Source: Diprion similis (lineage: Eukaryota > Arthropoda > Insecta > Hymenoptera > Diprionidae). From it: a DNA stretch of 64,000 bases. The notes under the pieces were generated by a model, which worked only from the letters and a program-made list of their open reading frames with translations, was not told the DNA's origin and searched no databases. Positions within the stretch are counted from its first letter, which is position 1; every line of letters begins with the position of its first letter. The DNA is taken from contig NC_060118.1 of assembly GCF_021155765.1 (NCBI RefSeq), positions 2,666,001-2,730,000 of the forward strand. Reading direction: 5' to 3'. Below are positions 48,701 to 59,159 of this stretch, piece after piece. Both the position numbers and the translations under genes were made by a program.

Positions 48701-50663
48701 TAGAAGTCCACTTCTGCAATACATGGATTCTTCCTTTATTTATCGACAGATAGATAGGTAGAATACCACCAGTTATCTATAAATGATTTTGACATTTATC
48801 TATGCTTTTATTATACTTTTATCTGAGAGTTCTTAATCTCTGATCACTTCATGTCGTGGCTATTTAAATGAACTAAGTCCTGTTTCATGATGGTACAATT
48901 GTAAAGAACAAAAATTTCGCATACCGACTTTCCGGTGCTACTGTACTTTGGGAAAACTCATACATAAAATTAGGTCTTGTAACTTGAGATCGTTTCATCA
49001 TATAAATAAGGTAGATAAAAGATTCGATAGCTTGTAGGTATTTCGATACAAAATAATTTATTTTACGTGCCTTGCAGAGTTTTCGAACAAGAAAATGCAG
49101 TATTGTCCAAGAGGAGGATGACGAGGACGATATGTCTTCCTGCTCAGGTCGAGATGATCATGGTAGTAACTCGACGCAAAGTTCGGTTAGCAGAAGAGGA
49201 TCGAGGTCAGAGGGAAAATTGTCACACGTTATTCAGGAGAAACTTTCTCAAAATCTGGAGAAGCATTCCATCCACAACAGTCACATACATACTCACTCTC
49301 ACCACACGCACGATCCAATAACAATACCTGTGTGCAATAAAACAACAATAACCAGTTCGCGGGATGATTGTGATAAGTTCATTAAGGACAGCAATAAATC
49401 TGGGTATAAATCATCAGTCAAAATTGCTGCCAGCGGCGGAGATGTTGAAAATTTATCTGAAGCAATGAAGGCTAACCTGTTTGACGCCAACTTCAGAAAT
49501 AATCTCGACAATTCCGGACACGAAGTAGCCTCAGAGGACTGGATACAAAAACCTGCGAATATAGACAGGCGCCCTAAGTCTGTAACTGATTATTTAAAAT
49601 CAACCCCCTGTAACAAGTGGCGAATGGGAACCAAGCACCAAACCTCTTTGCAGTCTCCGGAGAGAATAAAACCCAGCGTAGATACTTCAGCTCCAGTAAC
49701 TGCTACAATTCTTACAGTATCATCAACTGTTCCAATTCCCTTAAAGACAGCCACAATTACAGGTAATAGTCAATTGTTGCCAAGCTTTAAATCCTTGCCA
49801 GCACCACACAGTGTAACACTTCCAGAATTGTCTTTCAACGAGATTCTCGAGGATCAGGATATGGCCTCTATAGACTGGGCAAGAGACCGTATCGTTAGAC
49901 GGACGAGCTACGAACAAAGGCGAAGTAAATTTCACAAAACTCGCACGGCGTCTTGTTCAAGTTCCGATGCCAGCGATGACGACAGCGAAGGGAGAAAAAA
50001 GAGAGCCCACAAACTGGGGACTTCAGGAAAACCGCTACCACCACGAAGGGATAGTCATGACGATTCAAGCGATTCTCAGGACCCAGGCGGCAGCGAAGGA
50101 GGAGGAGGTAGCGGAAACACAACTGGACATGGAAGCGCTTTATCCGACAACAGAGAGTGCCCTCAGAGTTCATCGAGCACGGAAGATAACAAGAATAATA
50201 GTGGGACCAACAATGGTACAGAGGGAAGTAAACGGTGTACTATAAACAGGGCGACTGTTTTTGAAAGACGGCACAGAACTGGTAGACGAAGGTCTGGTGA
50301 AACGCGATTAAGAGAGAGCCAATCTTTGAATCGCATTACTGAAGTTCAAGAAGCCGAGGGTCCTTGTCATATACATAATTCTAGCATTGTTGTCACTCAG
50401 CATACTTCAAGCTCTTTGTCGACTAATGTTAAACAGAAGGCGAAGGGGTTTGGTGGGAGATTACTTCACAGCTGGTCACTTACCACTAATAGTATGAACA
50501 GCAACAGCAGTAGCAGTAGTAGTAGTAGTGGTAGTGGTAGTGGTAGTGGTAGTGGTAGTGGTAGTGGTAGTGGTAGTAGTAGTAGTAATAATAATAGTGG
50601 TAGTAGTAGTAGTAGTAATAGTAGTAGTAGTAGAAGTAGTAGTAGTAATAGTAGTAGTAGTAA

Positions 50664-50716
<53 letters not shown>

Positions 50717-51519
50717 ATAGTAATAGTAATTGTAGTGGTAGTGGTAGTAGTAGTAGTACGACAACTAATAGTAGTATGACTAGTAATACTAATAGTAGTA
50801 GTAGTAATAGTTGTACTAGTAGTAGTACTAGTAGAAAATCTATAATCTTAGAAGTGAAGGAAAAGATGATGAAACCACAACAACAACATTCAAAAGATGA
50901 CAAAACCGTAAATCATTATCAGTCTGAGAAATCCCAATGTAAAAATTTAGTATTTGTTGAAGCTTTTAGTAATAGTAAACTTGATGAGTCAGTTGACATA
51001 AGTGACAAAGAAACAATTAATTCAGAAAGTCATCACCATTTGGTAAAATCATTGAAGTTACAAAGCAAGAGAGTATTTTCGTCTAATAATAAAACGCCAA
51101 ACAATAACGAAAATAATGATAATCATGCTACGGCTGCTATTACAAGGAGTAATTGCAAAAATAAAAAGCTCCATTTGCTTAGCCGTTACTTTGCCATTCA
51201 CAAAAAATTATGCATTCCGTTACCCTCGATATTCGGCAAAGGACGCTTATACAAGACTCAATCTTGTGGCAGCATTACGAGAGATAAAATATCTGCTGCG
51301 TCTCCTAAATCTGTACTACTTTACCGTCACGGTACATGTTGGAGGGAACAGCGACACTGGTGCGACAACAATCATCGGTATCGAGGCAGTGACGGTGACA
51401 TTAATCAGAACTTGGATATCACCCATCAATTGGTTAATACAATGGGTCAAGAGTGTTCGGCCCCTGCAACTTGTCACATTCACTTTGGTGATACATCTAA
51501 GTGCTGCAGTCTTTGTTGA
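42763..51519 (+). CDS. SNRK: SNF-related serine/threonine kinase SNRK
   Basis: AMPK-family kinase, activated in animals by LKB1. Seven exons: 42763-42957, 43061-43213, 44550-44796, 44892-45243, 45530-45658, 47919-48027 and 49078-51519. All phases agree and all introns are GT-AG. Product 1208 residues, longer than vertebrate SNRK (~765). The kinase domain (residues ~18-280) has the glycine loop [12 protein letters not shown] lysine 47, HRDLKPEN with D141, DFG D160, activation-loop T175 in [14 protein letters not shown] (the LKB1 site), and [16 protein letters not shown]-like segment follows ([16 protein letters not shown]). The acidic Ser block [17 protein letters not shown] and the Cys-rich C-terminus (SKCCSLC) have counterparts in vertebrate SNRK. 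The extra length is in exon 7, mostly a Ser/Gly/Asn tract. The start ATG lies seven bases after a splice acceptor. Confidence 0.95.
43380..43745 (-). mobile_element. tRNA-derived SINE-like repeat in SNRK intron 2
   Basis: On the minus strand the head reads GGCCGTAGTAGTATAGCACA then CATGCGAGATGG and a pol III B-box-like GAGTTCAAATCCC (about 43670-43683), the layout of tRNA-derived SINEs. The body extends to a run of 'ataataataat' near 43370-43385 as a possible tail. A second B-box-like gttcaaacc lies on the plus strand. Confidence 0.45.
43769..44346. mobile_element. 578-bp TTATACAGGGTGTTTCA TIR element
   Basis: Inverted ends TTATACAGGGTGTTTCATTT and AAATGAAACACTCTGTATAA. Inner segments also pair ('ttcaaggttcgaaggagaaa' against 'tttcaacggggaaagaac' loosely). 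No functional frame. It lies in SNRK intron 2. Confidence 0.65.
46259..46992. mobile_element. 734-bp foldback element in SNRK intron 5, with tandem core
   Basis: The left TTTAGGGCACTCGCAAG and the right CTTGCGGG-type inverse end (46977-46992) pair. The pairing continues through 'atgctacaaagcctc' and 'agaaatgatgt..c' for ~190 bp with substitutions. At the centre (about 46477-46605) a ~52-bp unit with 'gggtttgtatattcatataa' is repeated about three times. Confidence 0.65.
50506..50838 (+). repeat. AGT-repeat tract coding poly-Ser/Gly/Asn in SNRK
   Basis: About 110 consecutive codons (residues ~872-981) are almost only AGT, GGT and AAT, with rare ACT, TGT and AGA. Use of a single Ser codon shows a trinucleotide microsatellite expanded inside the coding exon, not selection for serine as such. 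The frame stays open across it. Length polymorphism is expected. Confidence 0.9.
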
Positions 51520-53250
51520 CTATTGAAACACTGTTAATATAAGCATATATACATCTCTATATGTACTCATGCGCGTGTGGACATGTGTGTGTACATATGT
51601 CTTTTAAAACACAAATTTACACCTAGTTCACTGAACTTTTGGATTATTATTCAAATATTAACAAGTATACTTACTTCGTTTGCTTTTCTCAATATATCAT
51701 AACGTATTACCTAATTTATCTTTTTTTATTTTCCTCAACATATCAGAGTATTATTTCATTCTTTTTTTTTCACACTTTGTTCATTAGATAATATGCTTTA
51801 TATAAATTCATTGCCTGCCCGTCTGGATAAAATTCTTTTTCGTGTAATATTTGACACTATAGGTGAAAATATATGGAAAATATTCCATAAAACGAATAAA
51901 GAAGCAGGCTCATAGGGGGAAGTTTTGAAGCAATAATTTGAAGATTTAAGCTGTTACACGCCTCTGTGCTGAAAAAATAACAATAGTAACTAGTATATAG
52001 TTAAAATAAGCTGAGTTGAAATAGTACGGTAATACATTTTCGTACTTATCATTTGATGAAATAACTGTCACAGTATTTCCTGTTTGATTTTAAATCGTTG
52101 TTTGAAGGGCGAAGATGTATAGAAGCAAATTTACTATTGATTGTCATAATATAGTATATAGGTAACTGAATAGTATTAACACATATATATTAAATTATTT
52201 ACAAATTATTATATGTTTGACAGAAAATAAATTGGTGTGTAACAAATGATAATAATAGTTATAAACGTCATTAAAGTCGTAATTCTCGATTAACAATGAG
52301 AATTAACTGCAATAATCTGAAAATGTGTAAAAATGTAATTATCCTTTGGTTGTTGCTGCTACTACATTACACATTACAAGTGGCATATCTAGTCTGTGAG
52401 AACAAACTTGTCTTAAGTACTGCAGAGAGTTTATTGTCGGCATATCTCGTTTAGTTGTATATTAAATGTAAATTAGGATGAAAAGGTATGCATAAATATG
52501 GATATGTATAAATATAATATCCTATATACATTTGATGAAAAACGTAATAGTAGATTTCTGTGTCCAGTTAAACGCTTCATTTTAAGTGAGGGTTTTTTTC
52601 AAAGTGTATGTATTTCTTTAAGCTAAACACAATGAAAAAAATAGGGTTTTAATCTCGACCGATTATATTTAAAAGATTCGAAATATATTCAAATTCATAC
52701 GGTTTTGAAATATTTTTCCTATTTTAGAGACTGGGAATTAAGTACGTGCAGAAGATTAAATTTTATACGACAAATAGAGGTACATATGTAATGTTTACTA
52801 TGAATCATCTTTTGGTCTAGTATTTCGAATGTTGGTTAAAAAAACTTTAGTTATAGTAATAATCGTAAATTTCCAAAACAATACTGTCTGGTTGCATTTC
52901 AATATTTTGGCTTGGATTGGATCGGAAAATTCAACTGAAATTGAATAAAGGATATTTTAACGTCGATGTATCAATGTAAAAACTAATCCATACCAAAAGG
53001 GAACAAGATGAGAGAAAAAAACATCTAGCTACAGTTTCTCAAAAAACAAAAACGAATATGTATGTTATATGAACTTACTATTTATAATGATATGTACACA
53101 TATGTATATTTAGTATGATAAAAATGTAGGTAAAATTTTATTTACATCAAGCCGTATCATGTACGCCACATCGTGTTAGGAGAGAAATAAAAAACAGAAA
53201 GAAAATAGTGATTATGAATCTTTATTAATATTTGTTTCAGAAATGAACAT
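51520..53250 (+). other. SNRK 3' UTR and downstream AT-rich region
   Basis: No coding frame. AATAAA hexamers at 51895-51900, 52226-52231 and 52944-52949 are candidate polyadenylation signals; which is used cannot be told from sequence. 53251-53689 shows nothing recognisable. Confidence 0.45.
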
Positions 53251-53689
53251 GTTATTATTTATATCACAATAAGATTACTATCATTACTGGCTCAATGATA
53301 CATATATGTAACAACACAACTGTCAGAGATTTTCAAAAAAATGTGTTAAATAAAAATTCAATGTACTATGTGAAATGCCGTCTTGTATTGTTAATTATTC
53401 AATCCATGTTATTATTTTATTTTTGCGCTTTGATCGCGAAAAATTCGACGACCTCGTGTAACTGCAATATTCATGCTACAATAAATCATTATGATGAATA
53501 TCGAGAGGAACGAAATATAAAAATGTATTAAGGGATCAGAAGACAATTTCTTCCTTAAAAAGGAGTAAAAAACAAAAAAATTCTGACATTGACATAGAGC
53601 ATCTGTATGGTGAAACAAGGGATCAAATTGAAGGCAACGGAATATAGCAAGTTATTTTAATAAATACCTTTGCGGGGTAGGGGTGAAGT

Positions 53690-54480
53690 TTAACAAGAAA
53701 ACTCTAAACTAGAAATAATAAAGGTAGTGTACGTAAAAGTAAATCCGTCAAAAACTCGCATTTTTCTTGAGCTTACTGATGCCCTTGAAATAATATGTAT
53801 CATTGGCAAATTGAAAAATAAAGCTGGAGGCGTGGATGATATTCGTGCCAATATTGTAAAGATATACGGCCAGAAGACTAATTTTATAAGGGCGTCAGTT
53901 TTCGTGTGTAATCTCAGTATTTCTACTGCGATATGTCCTGACCAATTCAAACTTCCTGAAATATTTCCTGTTTTTATGGCTGGTGATAAGCATTCTCTAT
54001 TAATTATAGACCCATTTATCTAACTCATTGTTATCTAACTATATTTATCACTTACATATAATTTTGCAAAAACTTTTGAAAAGCTGTTGTATGTTAGGAT
54101 CACAGGTTTCAGAGAGAAATATGAAATCCTTTCAAACTTGCAGTTTGGTTTCAGGAAGGGATTTGGAGCAAAATATTCAATAGCAAAGTAACTGAAATTA
54201 TTTACGAAAATTTAGGTCAAAGTAAACCCACTTTCGACAGGGTCAATCATGGAAAACTTATCGAAAAACTTGATTCGAATTATTTGGCATAAGAGGTTTA
54301 CCACTAAAACTAATTACAAGTTATTTTGAAAACAGAAGGCAATTAGTTAACTTCAATGGTATAAAAAGTAAATTTTTGAACATCTAAACAGGGGTACCAC
54401 AAAGGACTGTTTTGGGGGCACTATTATTTATATTAACGATAAATTATTTGTGGGAAGTGATGATCAATGTTTCATTTTTT
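53690..54480 (+). pseudogene. Dead non-LTR retrotransposon reverse transcriptase fragment
   Basis: Across frameshifts and stops the plus strand shows successive LINE RT blocks. These are a LKNK-AGG-DDI segment, the NLSISTAICPDQFK and GDKHSLL region (N-S-I-x-x-G-x-P-D...), FEKLLYVRI, then LQFGFRKGFGAKYSI (QFGFR-x-G-x-x-T family motif), FDRVNHGKL and GVPQGTVLG-like sequence. The YxDD box is not recognisable. Clade is uncertain (Jockey/CR1-like by motif wording). Confidence 0.7.
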
Positions 54481-54488
54481 CATACGCC

Positions 54489-55470
54489 TGTTACGTTCTG
54501 AGAGGAACGCCACGAGTCGATTATGATTCACTGCGTGATTTTGGTTAATCTCTTGACTTACGTAGTTGATGTTCGGAAATCTGCTGATCAGCTCCTCAGC
54601 TCTTCTCGTTCGGCTCAATTAATTCTGAGAGTTTGTAAGGTAATTAGGCTCGTGCCAACCATCACTATGCGTGATTGAAATAATTCTCTTTACACAACAC
54701 TTTAATTTAGAATAAAAATTTATTAATAATCAACAATCTTCTTCAACTTCTCAGTTGTCGAATTTACAATGGTTTATAAACTGGTGTTTTGCTTATCACA
54801 ACCACAACTGTTATTAAATCTTCGAGGTTCTGAGTTTGACTTTTCTTCACTGAGTCTAAACTCTTCTATGATTTCTGGATTAACTCTGTTCTAAAGTTGT
54901 TCTGCTTTCTGTGATGTCTAAAACTGTTCTCTATGATGTCTGGATTTATTCTGATCTAATTTGAATTAGGGTTGAGAAAAGAGGTGGAAAAAGTAGGAGG
55001 AGTTCGAAAGGGTTACAGTTTCTCGCGGGTCTAGGATGATTGGATGAGGATATTAATTAATATGAGGGTAAGGTTTCTGATTAGTGCGTAGGATCTTGGC
55101 GGGGAATTAGCGTGAGGTGATTGGTTTAAAAAGCAAGCGGCGATACGCTAATTGGCCGCGTGATCATTAAACAAGGGCGCTATTCCTAATTCTGAGAATA
55201 AGGCTTCTTTATTTGAGAGCTATTCATGATTTCTCTTCCCACGTTTCCTCTGTTTAGTCTACTCGACTATCTTTATTGAGTGATAATTGCAAGCGATTAT
55301 TGACTTGAATTATTGCAGGTGTTTATTACTTTGAGTTATTGCAAGTGTTTATTTCCCTGAATTATTGCAAGTGTTTATTACTTTGAAGCATTGCAGCTGC
55401 GATCGTAAATTAAGGGATTTATTTGAAAGCTAATGTTGAAAAATATAACGGTCAAATGTGAGAAAAATAT
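54489..55470. repeat. Probable LTR-like or other repeat with a ~30-bp tandem
   Basis: It starts TGTTACGTTCTGAGAGGAAC directly after the LINE fragment. AT-rich with no gene. Near its end (about 55290-55400) a unit with 'attattgcaagtgtttatt' recurs four times at about 30-bp spacing. I could not find paired ends, so the class is a guess. Confidence 0.35.
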
Positions 55471-55527
55471 ATGTGCCATATATGTATATAAGTTTAGCTG
55501 ATGAAATAACGGTTAATATAGCGTAGA

Positions 55528-56542
55528 GCAAAGAGTATAGGATAGAGTGGAAGGTACCCGTATCGCCCTATTACAGCACCCCTAGCAGCTCTGAGGAAAA
55601 GTATAACGTGTATGTGTAGCGTCAGTGAACATGCGATGTAGTATTGTTTGTTGGTGGGATGACGCGGTCGCCATATTCTCTGAGTAAGAATCACTGGTAA
55701 GAATACATGGTGAGAATTGAGTAACAAACGAACTTTTTTCAAAGATGCCAATTTCTTGTGACATCAAATTATGTGACAATAACAAATATGTAAAAAATCA
55801 AAGCATAAATAACGGCAAACAAGTGACGTTTTTCTCGTTACCAAATAAACAGCAACTGTAAGTAAATATGAATATATAACCTCACTTTCGCGGGAATGCT
55901 GTGGCTCCTCACGTATCTTCATATACTGTGAAAATAAATGTAATGATTTTCGTGTATGGTTGTTTTGGTAGAAACTAATAAAAAATACAAGAGGTTTTTG
56001 AGTTGATATAATATTTTATGTAACCATTCTTTATGATACAGTATTATGTACGGATATATACTTTTATTAAGATTTGACATTACTGTTTACGTTTTTTAAA
56101 TATAAGTACTTTTTTGATGTTATATATTGAAGATTACCTATTTAAATATATAATTTCGATACAATGTGTTTGATATTTGTTGCCATTTATTTCATTAATT
56201 TTGTCTTATACTAAATTCACATCACATTCATAGAAGAAATGTGTATGTGCGATACTTACGTTATGTTCTGTATCCATGCAAACATATTTATAGGCTGCCA
56301 GATATGGAGAAAAATATGAGATCGTTCTGTAACAACAGCGTTGACTGAAGAATTCATTGGAAAAAATTTATTATCAGAAGTTTTAAGAATTCTTCACTGT
56401 ATTCCCCGGTTTAAAGGGAGCGCCAAAATCGTAGTGGGGGTACTTTACTTTTCCTCAGAGCTACCAGAGCGTGCTGAAAATCGAGGTACGCTTTTATACA
56501 TTGGCTCTTATGGGACCTTCCACTCTATCCTATACTCTTTGC
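55528..56542 (+). mobile_element. THAP-bearing TIR element, 1.0 kb
   Basis: Inverted ends GCAAAGAGTATAGGATAGAG and CTCTATCCTATACTCTTTGC. The first ~440 bp match the copy at 8048. It carries a THAP exon that is still open (55745-55857); after about 55970 the sequence differs, so the transposase body is missing. No clear target duplication. Confidence 0.7.
55745..55857 (+). pseudogene. Open THAP first exon with splice donor
   Basis: It reads MPISCDIKLCDNNKYVKNQ ... VTFFSLPNKQQL and ends CAACT|GTAAGT. C-x4-C at residues 5 and 10 and the F-x-x-P motif mark the first third of a THAP finger. The exon with the tryptophan and C-x2-H is not found downstream, so no complete protein can be made from what is visible. 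Confidence 0.6.
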
Positions 56543-56544
56543 AT

Positions 56545-56717
56545 ATAACCTTTAAGATCGCAAGGGCACGAATAACCTCCTTCACAAAGTGCATAAGCCA
56601 TCAATTTAAGACTCGACGAATATATAAATAGGATAAAATTGAATATTTATACTCAAATTGACGGCTTATGCACTTTGTGAAAGAGGTTATTCGTGCCCTC
56701 ACGATCTTAGAGGTTAT
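56545..56717. mobile_element. 173-bp palindromic MITE
   Basis: Inverted ends ATAACCTTTAAGATCGCAAG and its near-complement. The arms (~85 bp) pair almost throughout, including 'gtgcataagcc' and 'tcaatttaagactcgacg'. Partial copies lie in both palindrome arms (8626-8816 and mirror). Confidence 0.75.
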
Positions 56718-56807
56718 GTGACGTCCTAACGGTCAATTCCGGACAAATTTAGAATTTGATTCAAAATTGAGTTGCGAAAATGAACTGGGACGTACATACA
56801 ATCAGGT

Positions 56808-56822
56808 AGTTGTGGGTCGCCA
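56808..56822 (-). promoter_or_regulatory. Putative primer-binding site of minus-strand LTR element
   Basis: Inverted TGGCGACCCACAACT, identical to 7071-7085. Confidence 0.5.
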
Positions 56823-58667
56823 ATACCGACTAATCATTAAAGTGAAATGGGTAACATCAATAAATTCGCGTAATGGGGGGGGGGGGGGCTTTGGATGATT
56901 TGAAAGGAATTTGAAATAATAGAATATTAAGTCAACTTACCCTTGTTGTTTGCGCTTGGTGGTACAGGACAACAGGTAGCTTCGTGGAGCGGCGAAGGAC
57001 CAGGTAGTTGGAGGTGTTTTAATTAAATTGAATGATTTTGATTTTTAATTGCACTTAAATGTTTATTAGTTTACGTTACGGTTACAAATACACAAGATAA
57101 GGCTCTCAGGTGGAGCAACAAAGTATCAATTACAAAGTTAAAATACTGCTCTGGGACAGAGTGACGAAGTAACAGTTCAAACTTGGAAAATAATGCTCTG
57201 AGGCAGAGTGACAAAGTAACAGTTCAAACTTATGAAAATTAATGCTCTCCGAGTTCAATCTGCACCCGTTTATATAGGGCAAAATCTTCTATGCTCCTGT
57301 ACAATTTTTGGGTGACAGATTTATTACATTGAGTCACCAGTGAATATTTGGGGGGTAGCTGGACTGTGATTGGTTCCGATCAAGGTGACCTAATTAACGT
57401 CTTGGTTGTTACCTTATATGGTTTGCTTTGCGTAGCCCGGCTAGCTTCTAGCTGGCTACCAAAGCCTTCTTTGTTCGGTTTTATAATACTTAATAATTTG
57501 AATTTTGGATGTTTTTCGCTGGTGGCTTCATGTAAGGACTCAGAAATGTCTTTTAATATTAGGTAAACAATAGCTGTGTGGTTTATTATTAAATTAGAAT
57601 AATTGCGTAAAAGGAACGCACAGGTGTGCAAGGTTGAACAGGTGTCTGGGGGTGTGTTGCGTTTAACGTTTGCGGGGTTGCTTCACCTCCAGGGTTTATT
57701 CATAATGTTTAATATTTAATATTGAAGGAAAGTAATATCGGCCGATAGGCTTTTTCATCTATGATTGAATATATCCCTCAAGGCTCTGCAATGTTGCCAG
57801 TGCAGCACACTAATTCTGAGAATTTGAGTTGCGTCACCTAGCTTTAGGTTGACGGTGGTGCGACATGGTATGAACTAGATTCGCCCGTAGTACAAGCTTG
57901 TAATATTATTTGGAATCGAAAGTGTTTTGTTAACTTAGATTTGGCTTGTAGTATTTCTTTGATACGGGAATAAGCGTAGTAATTCCCCAGATACTTAGGT
58001 TTGTAAGAATAGTGGATTAATAGTAACAATTCAAATGTAATTGTAATTTAGATTAATAGTAACAATTCAAATATAATAGTATTAGTAATAACGCAAGTAA
58101 TATAATAATTTGGTCATTTAAGAAGAATGTTTTAGTTTAGATATTTTGAGATATTGAGATATATATATATATATATTGATAAAATTGAATATTCTGATAA
58201 TATAAAAGAGGCAGGTATATATGCATGTATTTATACGTGTATGCAAGCATTAGGTATAAGTATAGATGCAAGCGCAGTATTGTCGGGGATATATGTTGGT
58301 TGTGTCTACGGTATCATTACCGACGGAACTACTCCGTGTAAGAAATGCCTGCCTATAATACGGCGTTTAGTCTTTGTTCTCCAGGTAGTTTTACTCTAGG
58401 GGTTTTTTGTGGGCTTGATTAATGCTAAATAACACTTTTAACGGTTTAAATGATAGCTGTAGTATTACTGAAGTTCTGTAAAAGGATCTCGCGACCTTTG
58501 AGGTGAGTATATCCCTTCAATTAATAAAAGGTAGTTAGATGAATGTAACTAGGTAATATCTAGTAACTTTTAGGTTTGTTGCAAGATTCTTGTACTGAAG
58601 TTAGGCGTAGTTGGTTAGTTTATGGAATAGAAAGGAAAAAATTGTGGTGGGGCGGTCGGATGTTACA
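56823..58667 (-). mobile_element. LTR-like segment (minus orientation), ~1.85 kb
   Basis: On the minus strand it starts TGTAACATCCGACCG (58667), has a TATATAAA box at 57276-57269 followed by the expected R region, and ends at a primer-site sequence. The same order and nearly the same length as 5266-7070, though the two have diverged strongly between the conserved ends. A poly-G run at about 56876-56888 and two ~55-bp tandem units (about 57150-57230, 'agagtgacaaagtaacagtt') are local oddities. It splits an older THAP-type element: 58668-58785 matches the 8.5-kb segment. Confidence 0.5.
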
Positions 58668-58860
58668 CATTTCTCCTGTGCATTGTTTCACCGGCCATAG
58701 GCACATAAAATACGTGTAGAAAAGAAACAAAAGTTGAAAAAATACAGTTAGCCACAGTGCATGCATCGATGGACATTACTCCATTTGCCTTGCCGTGGTT
58801 GTGTGCAGTATTAAAAAGATCAACCAGGATTCTATGGCGGGAGATTCGAATTCAGAATAA
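58668..58860. repeat. Fragment of THAP TIR element plus THAP-like start
   Basis: 58668-58785 is the inverse of 8475-8590. After it, 'gccgtggttgtgtgcagta' reads PWLCAVL, matching 14680-14700, a THAP-like start without continuation. Confidence 0.5.
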
Positions 58861-58900
58861 AGGTAATGGTTCAGTTATTTCCGACGGTTGGGTATAGGTA

Positions 58901-59155
58901 AAATATTAAAAACTTCAACAGGCTGATTAATTATCATTACGTAGTTATTTATATTCTTTATAATCAACAATACAATCACTGATTTCTCCATTATAAACTA
59001 CGTAACGTTGACTGATATATTCTTCAGTCAACGTACGTAATAAACGTCAAATATTAAAAACTTCAAGAGACTGATTAATCATCAATACAGTTATTTATAT
59101 TCTTTATAATCTACAATACAATTACTGATATCTACATTATGAACTACGTAATCAA
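58901..59155. repeat. Tandem duplication of ~130 bp with inverted core
   Basis: 'aatattaaaaacttcaa' to 'aactacgtaa' occurs twice (about 58904-59010 and 59050-59151) with few changes. Between them ACGTTGACTGA and TTCAGTCAACGT form a perfect short hairpin. This lies just outside the P-element homology. Confidence 0.6.
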
Positions 59156-59159
59156 CTAG

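Noticed and set aside
49067..49321. A separate small gene starting at 49067
   Set aside because: It is a shifted frame over the start of SNRK exon 7, whose own frame continues the spliced kinase.
50466..50903. Long antisense leucine-, tyrosine- and valine-rich frames
   Set aside because: They are the other frames of the AGT repeat inside the SNRK exon.
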